This document shows positions 9,645 to 17,892 of a stretch of 64,000 nt of DNA, piece by piece. The notes beneath the pieces are model-generated. The model was not told the DNA's origin and did not search any database. It saw only the letters and a program-made list of their open reading frames with translations. This DNA is from Lentisphaerota bacterium (GTDB lineage Bacteria > Verrucomicrobiota > Lentisphaeria > Victivallales > UBA1829), in the NCBI GenBank assembly GCA_015061915.1, contig SUVR01000003.1:1-64000 (forward strand). The letters run 5' to 3'. The stretch's first letter is position 1; the number at the start of each line of letters is the position of its first letter. The translations under genes were made by a program, and so were the position numbers.

Positions 9645-10802
9645 TTATTTTGCAGACGGGAGGACCGGAGTTTTGAGGTCGTTCCACTCACCGATGGAGA
9701 AGGTCCGGATCTGATCCGGTTGAGCAGGATCGATATAGAACATCAGCACTCGCAGATCCGGATATTTTTTCTGCATCTCCACGGCGAAGTCTTTGCCTTT
9801 GATGAAGATGGCAGTTGACAGGGCATCGGCATCCACAGCGTGTTTTGTGATCACGGTCACAGAAAGCATATTCTCCACCGGTCTGCCGGAAACGGGGTCC
9901 ACAATGTGGGTGTAATGTTTGCCGCCGATCACCACATACCGCTCATAATTTCCGCTGGTGGAAACACTTTCATCCAGCATACCGGCACTGGCGCAGGGCG
10001 CCCCTTTCGGATCGACCGGATTCTGGATCTTGACCGTATACTGTTCCTCTTTCGGCGGCGGTTCGGATAATGTGATCACATTTCCGCCGGCATTGATGAA
10101 ACCGCAATCCAGATCTGTTGCTTTTCCCCGGAAATGGGCTTCCAGCCACGCCATAAAACTTGCATCTTCACGGAGTTTCGTACCGATCGCCGTCTTTCCT
10201 TCCAGCCGTTCCTTCGCCAGATCCAGCGCCGCCCCTTTGGCGATCCCGCCCAGATCCAGACTCATCCCTTCCACCGTAAACCGCACGCTCATCTCATCTT
10301 TGTAAAAGATCACTTTATTGAGCCCGACTTTTTCCCTGGCGGCGGCGATTTCCTCATCCGTGGGCAGCGTCTTGCGGAACTTGTCTTTCCAGAGCGCAGT
10401 CAGGGGACCTACGGAAATATCAAACGCCCCACCGCTCAAGTCATACATCTCCCTGGCTTTCAGCAACAGCGCCCAAAGTTCGGGAGAACATTTAAACTTA
10501 TTGTTGTACGCATTGGCATTCAGCCGTGCCAGCTCACTCTGAGGATCAAACCGGTTGCACATGGCGCTCACATCCCGGAACGAACCGTTCACGATCTTGA
10601 AGACCGGTGCCGCACAATCCTTATCCCGCAGATACAACCGGTAAGTCACATAAGTGGACATGGAATGGAAGGTCATATCCTGCCAGTAAACGCTGTTTTC
10701 TTTCAGGATCAGATGGGCAATGATCAGCCCGGCAAACATCAGACAGCAGATACGGATGATCCGCTTGATGATCGTTTTTTGTAAAAATTCTTTTGCAGTC
10801 AT
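9645..10802 (-). CDS. apbE: FAD:protein FMN transferase (ApbE family)
   Basis: 'SLDLGGIAKGAALDLA', 'GFINAGGNVITL', 'YTHIVDPVSGRPVEN', 'DADALSTAIFI'. Confidence 0.85.
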   Translation of the reverse strand: MTAKEFLQKTIIKRIIRICCLMFAGLIIAHLILKENSVYWQDMTFHSMSTYVTYRLYLRDKDCAAPVFKIVNGSFRDVSAMCNRFDPQSELARLNANAYNNKFKCSPELWALLLKAREMYDLSGGAFDISVGPLTALWKDKFRKTLPTDEEIAAAREKVGLNKVIFYKDEMSVRFTVEGMSLDLGGIAKGAALDLAKERLEGKTAIGTKLREDASFMAWLEAHFRGKATDLDCGFINAGGNVITLSEPPPKEEQYTVKIQNPVDPKGAPCASAGMLDESVSTSGNYERYVVIGGKHYTHIVDPVSGRPVENMLSVTVITKHAVDADALSTAIFIKGKDFAVEMQKKYPDLRVLMFYIDPAQPDQIRTFSIGEWNDLKTPVLPSAK

Positions 10803-10811
10803 AATATATCC

Positions 10812-11708
10812 TTACTTTGACCGGGGATGGAACTGCTTGTGGACTTTCAGCAGTTTCCGCTGGTCGATATGGGTGTAGATCTGGGTCGTACTGATATCTG
10901 CGTGCCCCAGCATCTCCTGGATCACACGCAGGTCCGCTCCGTTTGCAAGCAGATGACTCGCAAAGGAATGACGCAGCGTGTGCGGGTGAATATTTTTCCG
11001 GATCCCTGCCTGAAGTGCCGCCTCTTTCACCACCTGCCAGATCCGTTCACGATCCAGCTTTCCGCCGCGGTAGGTAAGAAACAGGTACGGCGAATCCTTT
11101 GTCTTCAGCAGAAGCGGACGGGATTTTTCCAGATAACTTTTCAGTGCGGAAAGGGCTTTTCTGCCCACCGGGACCAGCCGTTCCTTGGAGCCCTTCCCGA
11201 ATACCCGCACCAATCCTTCCTCAAAACGGATCGCTCCATTACGCAGGGAAGCACATTCGGAAACACGCAATCCGCTGGAATACAACAGTTCAAGGATACA
11301 ACGGTTCCGGATCGCAAGGGGATCTTTTCCGCTTTTCGGGTAAACATTCAGCAGGGCATCCACCTCGGCAACTGTGAGAAAATCCGGCAGAAGACGCCAC
11401 AGTTTCGGGGAAGTCATCACATCCGTGATGTCGGAAGGCACGATCCGCTCCTGATAAAGATAGCGGAAAAAGGATTTGATCGCCACCAGACGCCGGGCAA
11501 TACTGCTGCTTTCCAGCCCCCGATCCTTGCAATCCGTCAGATAATCCAGGATCTGATCACGGGTGACTTGAGGGTATGCAGAAACTCCGCGTGTGCGCAA
11601 AAACTCGATAAAATCTTGCAAATCAAAGTGATAGGAATCAACAGTATTTTTACCACAACCGCGTTCAATGGAAAGATAACCGGAAAAATGGGTAAGTGTG
11701 CGTTCCAA
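10812..11708 (-). CDS. xerD: Tyrosine recombinase XerC/XerD; likely TTG start near 11708
   Basis: R..HxLR..H..Y catalytic set: 'SSGLRVSECASL', 'HPHTLRHSFASHLL', 'LGHADISTTQIYTHI'. The track ORF runs on into the tRNA, so a downstream start is needed. Confidence 0.85.
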   Translation of the reverse strand: MERTLTHFSGYLSIERGCGKNTVDSYHFDLQDFIEFLRTRGVSAYPQVTRDQILDYLTDCKDRGLESSSIARRLVAIKSFFRYLYQERIVPSDITDVMTSPKLWRLLPDFLTVAEVDALLNVYPKSGKDPLAIRNRCILELLYSSGLRVSECASLRNGAIRFEEGLVRVFGKGSKERLVPVGRKALSALKSYLEKSRPLLLKTKDSPYLFLTYRGGKLDRERIWQVVKEAALQAGIRKNIHPHTLRHSFASHLLANGADLRVIQEMLGHADISTTQIYTHIDQRKLLKVHKQFHPRSK

Positions 11709-11751
11709 TGTGATGACCCTCTGCGATGCGGTGCGCCATTTTGAAAGAAAA

Positions 11752-11828
11752 TGGCGGGAGCGACGGGACTCGAACCCGCAACATCCACCGTGACAGGGTG
11801 GCACTCTAACCAGTTGAGCTACGCCCCC
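11752..11828 (-). tRNA. tRNA-Asp (anticodon GTC), CCA encoded
   Basis: GGGGGCG/CGCTCCC acceptor, D arm TAGCTCAACTGGTTAGAGT, anticodon arm CCACC-CTGTCAC-GGTGG, T arm GCGGG-TTCGAGT-CCCGT, discriminator G, CCA. Confidence 0.95.
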
Positions 11829-11970
11829 GCATCTCGTATGCCTTTAATATAGACCTCTATTTTCATTTTGCAAGTCCGGAATTGAAAAAAATTCAGTTTT
11901 TTTTGATTTTTGTTCGCAGAATCGCCTTTTTTGTGGTATCGTATAGGGAAAACCGAAAGGAAAATGAAAG

Positions 11971-12723
11971 ATGAAAGAGATCGAACAGCTGGATCAGGTC
12001 ATGAAAAAACTGCGCAGCCCCGATGGCTGCCCCTGGGATCGGGAACAAACTCATAAAAGCCTCAATGAATGTCTCCTCGGCGAAGTCGCTGAATATATGG
12101 ATGCCGCCGAAGATGGCGACGATCACGCCATGCGCGAAGAGTTGGGCGACCTGCTCATGCAGATCGTTCTCAACGCCGCCATCGCCGAAGAACGGGGCGC
12201 TTTCACCCTCAAAGATGTGGCGGCAGATGTGACCGAAAAGATGATACGCCGTCACCCCCACGTTTTCGGAGATGAAGCCGTACAGAACTCGCAGGATGTA
12301 ATCAAACTTTGGGAAAAAGTCAAAAAGGAGGAAAAGAAAGAACGGAAGTCCGTGTTGGACGGCATCCCCCGCCATGTGGCACTCTCTCAGGCGGAAAAAA
12401 TGCAGAAAAAAGCCGCTAAACTCGGCTTCGACTGGTCAAAACAGGAAGATATCATCGAAAAGATCCAGGAAGAACTGGACGAACTCAAAGCCGAACTGAA
12501 AAACGGTAACGAAAAACAGATCGACAGCGAGTCCGGCGACCTGCTCTTCGCCGTCATCAATTTCATCCGGTTCCGGAAACGCCACGCAGAAGATGTGCTG
12601 GCAGATACCAATGCAAAATTCAACCGCCGGTTCCGTTTCGTGGAAGCCAATATGTCGCCCAACGCCACCATCGATGAGATGGAAAAACTCTGGCAGCAGG
12701 CAAAAGAAAACGAAGAAAAATAA
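11971..12723 (+). CDS. mazG: Nucleoside triphosphate pyrophosphohydrolase MazG
   Basis: 'LRSPDGCPWDREQTHKSLNECLLGEVAEYMDA', 'EELGDLLMQIVLNA', second MazG half 'ESGDLLFAVINFIRF'. Confidence 0.92.
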   Translation: MKEIEQLDQVMKKLRSPDGCPWDREQTHKSLNECLLGEVAEYMDAAEDGDDHAMREELGDLLMQIVLNAAIAEERGAFTLKDVAADVTEKMIRRHPHVFGDEAVQNSQDVIKLWEKVKKEEKKERKSVLDGIPRHVALSQAEKMQKKAAKLGFDWSKQEDIIEKIQEELDELKAELKNGNEKQIDSESGDLLFAVINFIRFRKRHAEDVLADTNAKFNRRFRFVEANMSPNATIDEMEKLWQQAKENEEK

Positions 12724-12730
12724 GCGATAG

Positions 12731-12869
12731 GCAGGACAGGCGGCAGGGGCGGTTCCGCCGGATGCACCGGGGCGCACGCCCTTGGGCGCCCCGGTCGATC
12801 CGGCGCTTTTCCGTGCCGGAAAAGTATGCCCGCGTGCGGGCATGGAACCGCCCCTGCCGCCTGTCCTGC
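12731..12869. repeat. Four-way-junction inverted-repeat element A
   Basis: Perfect 26-bp outer arms GCAGGACAGGCGGCAGGGGCGGTTCC (12731-12756) / GGAACCGCCCCTGCCGCCTGTCCTGC (12844-12869) enclosing three consecutive hairpins (12757-12804, 12807-12823, 12826-12843). Confidence 0.9.
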
Positions 12870-12905
12870 CGTCCATCCCTGTGCAAAATAATATCGCAAA
12901 ACGGC

Positions 12906-12934
12906 TTGACTTTTCCGCACAAATGCTGTAATAT
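12906..12934 (+). promoter_or_regulatory. Sigma70-type promoter for the GH39-like gene
   Basis: TTGACT - 17 bp - TAATAT, about 50 bp upstream of the ATG at 12987. Confidence 0.7.
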
Positions 12935-12986
12935 AGGAAAGAATCCGTAAAATCCCACAAAAAACAACCTGAAAGGAACACTCACC

Positions 12987-14357
12987 ATGGCTGATGCGTA
13001 CACTTCCGTAACGGTCGACTTCAACAAAACGACCGGTCCTCTCCGTCATGCTCTCCATTGCGATGGTCACACGCCCACCCTCGCCTACCGTAATCTGATC
13101 AAGAAGGATGATGAATTCCGGGCAATGAACTTTTACGCCGCCCGCACCCACGACTGGGCGCTTTCCAATCCCGGTCAGCGTATGATCGACACCCATTTCA
13201 TCTTCCCGCTGATGCACCTGGATCCCGCCGATCCGCAGAACTACTATTTCACCTCATCCGACGCCATTATCAACCTCTGCCGCAGCGTCGGTATGAAAGT
13301 CTTTTACCGTCTCGGCACCAGTATTGAACATTCTGCCGACTGGGGTCATTATGAAAGTCATTTCAACACCCATCCGCCCGCAGACTTTGAAAAGTACGCC
13401 GAAGTCCTTGCCGGGATCATCCGCCACTACACCCGCGGATGGGCAAACGGTTATGAGTATAAAGATATGGAATACTGGGAAATCTGGAACGAACCGAATC
13501 TGGGCGGACAGTGCTGGTGCGGCGACCGGGAACTGTTCATCAAGTTCTTCGTAACCGTTCTCAAACGCCTGAAATCCGAGTTCCCCGAACTCAAGATCGG
13601 CGGTCCGGCTCTCTCCAGTCTCAATCTGGATTACTTCAATGCCCTGCTGGACGCCTGTAAAGAAGCCGGTGTTGCTCCGGACTTTCTCTCCTGGCATTGC
13701 TACAGCAACAATGTGCGGCAACTGGTAGACCAGGCTCAAGTCGTCCGGGATCTGCTGGATGAACGCGGTCTCACCAAGACCGAAACCAGCCTGAACGAAT
13801 GGCACTTCATCCTCGGCGGCTGGGAAGGCGTCCAGTCCACCGCATCCAGTCAGCAGCGGAAACGGGCAATCACGGGCCCCTGCAGTATGTTCGGGATCGA
13901 CTCCGGCGCATTCAACCTTTCCGTCCTTTGCGAAATGCAGAACACGCCGCTGGACAGCGCATTCTACTACGGCCACAGCAACGCCGGTATGTGGAGTTAT
14001 TATGATGAATATGCGCACCCCAACAAAAACAATTTCTCCATGCGTATGTTCGGCAGATTCCTGGCAGAAGCCGGCGAAAAGGTGGAAACTCTGTTCAATC
14101 CGGACGGCTCCGTCCACGCTCTTGCCGCACTCGCTAAAAACGGTACCGACGGCAAGATGATCGTGGTGGATTACCGGGGCGAAATGCCGACATTGGAAGT
14201 GGATGTTGCCGGTATGGAAGGCGCAACCGCATCCGCAACCGTGCTGGATGACGGCAATGACATCGTGCCGGTTCCCGTTATCTGGGATGGCTCACACCTG
14301 ATCCTGACAAAGCCCTGCCCCGGCTCTGCCGCATTCTATGTGACATTCAAAAAGTAA
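12987..14357 (+). CDS. GH39-like glycoside hydrolase (beta-xylosidase-like)
   Basis: 'YKDMEYWEIWNEPNLGGQCW', 'IGGPALSSLNLDYFNALLDACKEAGVAPDFLSWHCYS', 'TETSLNEWHF'. Confidence 0.75.
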   Translation: MADAYTSVTVDFNKTTGPLRHALHCDGHTPTLAYRNLIKKDDEFRAMNFYAARTHDWALSNPGQRMIDTHFIFPLMHLDPADPQNYYFTSSDAIINLCRSVGMKVFYRLGTSIEHSADWGHYESHFNTHPPADFEKYAEVLAGIIRHYTRGWANGYEYKDMEYWEIWNEPNLGGQCWCGDRELFIKFFVTVLKRLKSEFPELKIGGPALSSLNLDYFNALLDACKEAGVAPDFLSWHCYSNNVRQLVDQAQVVRDLLDERGLTKTETSLNEWHFILGGWEGVQSTASSQQRKRAITGPCSMFGIDSGAFNLSVLCEMQNTPLDSAFYYGHSNAGMWSYYDEYAHPNKNNFSMRMFGRFLAEAGEKVETLFNPDGSVHALAALAKNGTDGKMIVVDYRGEMPTLEVDVAGMEGATASATVLDDGNDIVPVPVIWDGSHLILTKPCPGSAAFYVTFKK

Positions 14358-14427
14358 AAGTGTGAGAACGGGGAAAAAACTTTCAGGAAAGGTTTTTCAC
14401 ATATCCCCTTTTCCAAAGATTTTTGCA

Positions 14428-14467
14428 GCGAAAGAGCAAACAAGTTTTGCTCTTTCGCAATTTTTTT
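14428..14467 (+). terminator. Rho-independent terminator after the GH39-like gene
   Basis: GCGAAAGAGCAAA-loop-TTTGCTCTTTCGC followed by AATTTTTTT. Confidence 0.9.
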
Positions 14468-14690
14468 ACCGGAAGACAAGCGGCAGGGGCGCCGGGATAG
14501 AAAATGGGAGTATCAGACATCTTTCAGCACCTTTCCTGCGTGTTTTTGCGGAGTGTATTGTGTCGTAACATTACCAAAAAGTCAGCAAAAAAATCCAAAA
14601 CATCTCATTTTTTTCAAATTTTTTTTAAAACTTGCGATGTCTATGTGCGCAACCCGAAAAACCGCAAACAAAAAACAGGAGGGCAGACTT

Positions 14691-15281
14691 ATGAAAGGAT
14701 TGACCGGAAAGCAGAAGAAAATTGTGGAATTTATCGAAGACTTCAACCGTACTATGGGTATGGCACCCACGATTTATGAGATCGCCGAACATTTCGGGAT
14801 CAAGACATCCACCGTCTTCGCCCACATCCGCGCCTTGCAGAAGAAAAACATTCTTCATCGCAGCAGCAAGGCAAGAAGCATCAGCCTTGCACATCCGAAA
14901 CACCACCGCCGTACTACTATGCCCGCCGGAGCGCAGTCGGTTCCCGTCTGCGGAACGGAGGGGGCAAATGTGATTTGCGATACAAAACTTTTTAATCGCT
15001 CTATCGGAGAAAAAGACATCTTTGCCATGCGCGTCAAAGGCTCCGATATGACTGGAATGGGCATTATGGAAGGGGATATGCTCCTGCTGAAAAGTCCCGC
15101 AGGAACGGTTACCGCCGGTGATCTGTTGATCACAGAACAAAACGGAAAAACAGCGCTCTGCAGCTGCGTCCGGAATGAAAACGGCACTTGTGAACTGAAG
15201 GGACACGGAAAGCATATCTTTATGGATCAGAGAGATTTGCCGCTGAAAGGGATCGTAATCGGTCTCCAGCGCAGCCTCTGA
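14691..15281 (+). CDS. LexA-like HTH/S24-fold regulator, paralogue 1 (altered self-cleavage dyad)
   Basis: LexA-type N-terminal HTH 'GLTGKQKKIVEFIEDFNRTMGMAPTIYEIAEHF'; C-terminal 'FAMRVKGSDMTGMGIMEGDMLLL'; strong SD AGGAGG upstream of the ATG at 14691. Confidence 0.8.
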   Translation: MKGLTGKQKKIVEFIEDFNRTMGMAPTIYEIAEHFGIKTSTVFAHIRALQKKNILHRSSKARSISLAHPKHHRRTTMPAGAQSVPVCGTEGANVICDTKLFNRSIGEKDIFAMRVKGSDMTGMGIMEGDMLLLKSPAGTVTAGDLLITEQNGKTALCSCVRNENGTCELKGHGKHIFMDQRDLPLKGIVIGLQRSL

Positions 15282-15306
15282 TACAAAGAAGGGAACAACA
15301 GTTGTC

Positions 15307-15426
15307 GCCGGGCGCGGCTCTGCCGCAGATTTTCTGCGGCTGCAGCCCACGGTACGCACGCAGGGGACGTGCGTACCGGAGGGCTCTTCCCTCTCCCGCC
15401 GGGGAGAGGGAAGAGCCGCGCCCGGC
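15307..15426. repeat. Four-way-junction inverted-repeat element B
   Basis: Outer arms GCCGGGCGCGGCTCT (15307-15321)/AGAGCCGCGCCCGGC (15412-15426); internal hairpins 15322-15340, 15351-15377, 15382-15417 (the last competes with the outer stem). Confidence 0.88.
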
Positions 15427-15468
15427 ATGAGAACGGACTGTCCTCCCTGAAATTCTCTCAAAAAACAT

Positions 15469-15497
15469 TTGACATTTTCACCCTTGCGCATTATATT
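15469..15497 (+). promoter_or_regulatory. Sigma70-type promoter for the glutaredoxin-kinase operon
   Basis: TTGACA - 17 bp - TATATT, 39 bp upstream of the ATG at 15536. Confidence 0.8.
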
Positions 15498-15535
15498 TAC
15501 CCACGCGCATACAAAGTCGTAAGGAGAACAGAAAT

Positions 15536-15799
15536 ATGCTGAACGTATATGCCACGGATTGGTGTCCTCACTGCAAGGCAGCGATCGCATTTCTCAAAAA
15601 GCATGAAATTCCTTTTCAAGTCATTGATATGGATTCGGCTGATCCGGAGACCATTGAATGTGTCGTCAAGGTCAATGGCGGGGACGACTGGGTTGTCCCT
15701 ACCCTCGAATACAATGGTAAATGGCGTCCCGGGGAGATCTTCAATGAGGTCAAGTTTGCGGACGACCTGCGCAAACTTGGAATTGAATTGAAGTGCTGA
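15536..15799 (+). CDS. Glutaredoxin-like protein (CPHC active site)
   Basis: 'MLNVYATDWCPHCKAAIAFLKKHEIPFQVIDMD', 'WVVPTLEYNGKW'. Confidence 0.8.
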   Translation: MLNVYATDWCPHCKAAIAFLKKHEIPFQVIDMDSADPETIECVVKVNGGDDWVVPTLEYNGKWRPGEIFNEVKFADDLRKLGIELKC

Positions 15800-16947
15800 T
15801 CCTTTGTCCGTACTGTAGAAAACAGAACGAAATCGAACACGTGGAACGCGGGAACAATGTGGAATGTACCTGCGGTGCTGTGTTCGATCTTGATGATTCT
15901 ACGGTTCTGGCAGACTATTCCGCCATTGATGCTCCTCCGCCGAAACAAATCGGACCTTACCCCATTGAACGTTTTATCGGACGCGGCGGTATGGGGCGTG
16001 TCTATCTCGGAATACATCCCCAACTGAACATTCCCGTCGCCATCAAAACGCTCTTTCCCGAATATGCCGCAAAGCCGGAACTGCGGGACCGTTTTATGCA
16101 GACGGCAAAGATCTGTGCAAAGCTGGACCACCCGAATATCGTTCGCGTCTATGACTTTGGTTTTGAAACAGATGGATCTCCCTATCTGGTTCTGGAGTAC
16201 ATTGCCGGAGGTACTTTGCAGGAACATCTGAATAAATCCGGAACCATTTCCCCCCGACGGGCTGTGGAAGTGGGAATTTCCGTTGCCTGCGCACTGGCAG
16301 AAGCAAATAAATGCGGAATCGTTCACCGGGATGTGAAGCCGGACAATATTATGATGGCAAGCGATGGAGTTTGTAAACTTTCTGACCTGGGGCTGGCAAA
16401 GATCGATCTGCTGGAATACAGCATCCGGGAACAGCAGAACTACTCCAGAGAGACCAAAACCGGCGGACTCGGCACACTGCAGTATATGGCTCCCGAACAG
16501 GCCTTGAGCGCCAAGGACTGCGATATCCGGGCAGATATTTATTCACTTGGAGTCTCTCTTTTTCAACTACTTACGGATAAACTTCCCTACGAGACCTACG
16601 ATCCGGATAAACTCTATTCCCTCTGGTTTAATGTGCCGCCACGCTCTCCTCATGCTCTCCGTCCGGAGATCCCGCCCGAACTGGAACAGGTCATTCTGCA
16701 CTGCATTGAAGTAGAGCCGGAAAACCGTTATCAGACGCCACAGGAACTGCGGGAAGATCTGGAAGCGTGCAGGGATGCTGTCCGGCAGCATAAAAAACAA
16801 ATCCGGAACGAAAAGATCACTTTGCGGGATCAGCCGGAAAGTGAAAAAGGGAAAAATCTGTTCACTCCAACCTTCCTTCTGATCCTGTTCCTGCTGGTCG
16901 TACTCTGCGGTCTGCTGGTGTGGATTGTGAAAACGGCAACACTATAA
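15793..16947 (+). CDS. Membrane Ser/Thr protein kinase with N-terminal zinc ribbon
   Basis: 'CPYCRKQNE...CTC' ribbon, 'IGRGGMGRVYLG', 'VAIKTL', 'VHRDVKPDNIMM', 'SDLGLAK', C-terminal TM 'FLLILFLLVVLCGLLVWIV'; GTG start overlaps the glutaredoxin stop. Confidence 0.88.
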   Translation: MLILCPYCRKQNEIEHVERGNNVECTCGAVFDLDDSTVLADYSAIDAPPPKQIGPYPIERFIGRGGMGRVYLGIHPQLNIPVAIKTLFPEYAAKPELRDRFMQTAKICAKLDHPNIVRVYDFGFETDGSPYLVLEYIAGGTLQEHLNKSGTISPRRAVEVGISVACALAEANKCGIVHRDVKPDNIMMASDGVCKLSDLGLAKIDLLEYSIREQQNYSRETKTGGLGTLQYMAPEQALSAKDCDIRADIYSLGVSLFQLLTDKLPYETYDPDKLYSLWFNVPPRSPHALRPEIPPELEQVILHCIEVEPENRYQTPQELREDLEACRDAVRQHKKQIRNEKITLRDQPESEKGKNLFTPTFLLILFLLVVLCGLLVWIVKTATL

Positions 16948-16965
16948 CATCCGAGATATTCAGCA

Positions 16966-17892
16966 ATGAAAAAAATCTGTATTCTGGGCTTGAACCCTGC
17001 ATGGCAAAAAACTCTCACATTTGAACAACTGACATATGGTGCCGTCAACCGTGCTGCCGATCTGGAAACGATCCCTTCCGGAAAAGGGATCAATTTTGCC
17101 CGGGCTGTCCATACCTGGGATAAGACAGAAGGTACTGTTTACCAGTTCCTTGCGGGTGATGCGGGAAAAAAGATCCGGCAGGGACTGTGGGAGGAAAATC
17201 TCTCCCATATCAGCAATGAGACCAGCGGCGAAACCCGCACCTGCACCACTGTGATCTCCGCCGGAGACGGCATTGTGACCGAACTGATCGAACCCTCTCC
17301 CTTTGCCGGTCCCATGGCGGCTGGGCAACTTTTCCGTCAGCTCTGTACCGGTCTGGAACAGGCAGATGCCCTTGCCATCTGCGGCACCTGTCCGCCCGGG
17401 ATCAACGAATATTTTTATACAAAAGCTGCCGCCAAGGCACGGGAACTGGGGAAATTCATTCTGGTGGATTCCTGCCAATATGTCCAAACGCTGCTGGAAG
17501 AAGGCGCAGACCTGCTCAAGGTCAACCGGGAGGAGATCTGCAAACTGACCGGGACTGATGATCTGGCAGAAGCGTTGAAGCTGGCGTTCATCCAATTCAA
17601 GATCCGTTATCTCGCCATTACAGATGGTCCTGCAAGTGCCTGGTTTTCAAATGGTAAGGATCTGATCCGATATTCGATCCCATCGCTGGAAAAAGTGGTA
17701 AGCCCCATCGGATGCGGCGATACCTGCTCCGGTGTGATGCTCTCGGAAATCCTGACGGGAACTGACCCGGCAGAAGCGTTCCGCTTTGGACTTGCCGCCG
17801 CCTCTGCCAACTGTCTCACCCCCATGCCGGCACAGTTCGATCCGGATCAGGCAAAAGAACTTTACGGAAAGATCACTCTCTCGTATGCGTGA
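16966..17892 (+). CDS. PfkB-family sugar/1-phosphofructokinase-like kinase
   Basis: 'GLNPAWQKTLTFEQLTYGAVNRA', 'SGKGINFARA', 'GCGDTCSGVML'. Confidence 0.82.
   Translation: MKKICILGLNPAWQKTLTFEQLTYGAVNRAADLETIPSGKGINFARAVHTWDKTEGTVYQFLAGDAGKKIRQGLWEENLSHISNETSGETRTCTTVISAGDGIVTELIEPSPFAGPMAAGQLFRQLCTGLEQADALAICGTCPPGINEYFYTKAAAKARELGKFILVDSCQYVQTLLEEGADLLKVNREEICKLTGTDDLAEALKLAFIQFKIRYLAITDGPASAWFSNGKDLIRYSIPSLEKVVSPIGCGDTCSGVMLSEILTGTDPAEAFRFGLAAASANCLTPMPAQFDPDQAKELYGKITLSYA

Noticed and set aside
11709-11804. N-terminal extension of the xerD ORF (MPPCHGGCCGFESRRSRHFLSKW...)
   Set aside because: It is the translation of the tRNA-Asp gene and spacer; the real start must be downstream.
10812-11828. 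Integrative element at tRNA-Asp with an integrase
   Set aside because: The recombinase looks like housekeeping XerC/D and no attachment-site duplication, phage or mobilisation genes were seen nearby.
12762-12950. 62-aa ORF inside cloverleaf element A
   Set aside because: Explained by the GC-rich inverted repeat; no RBS or domain.
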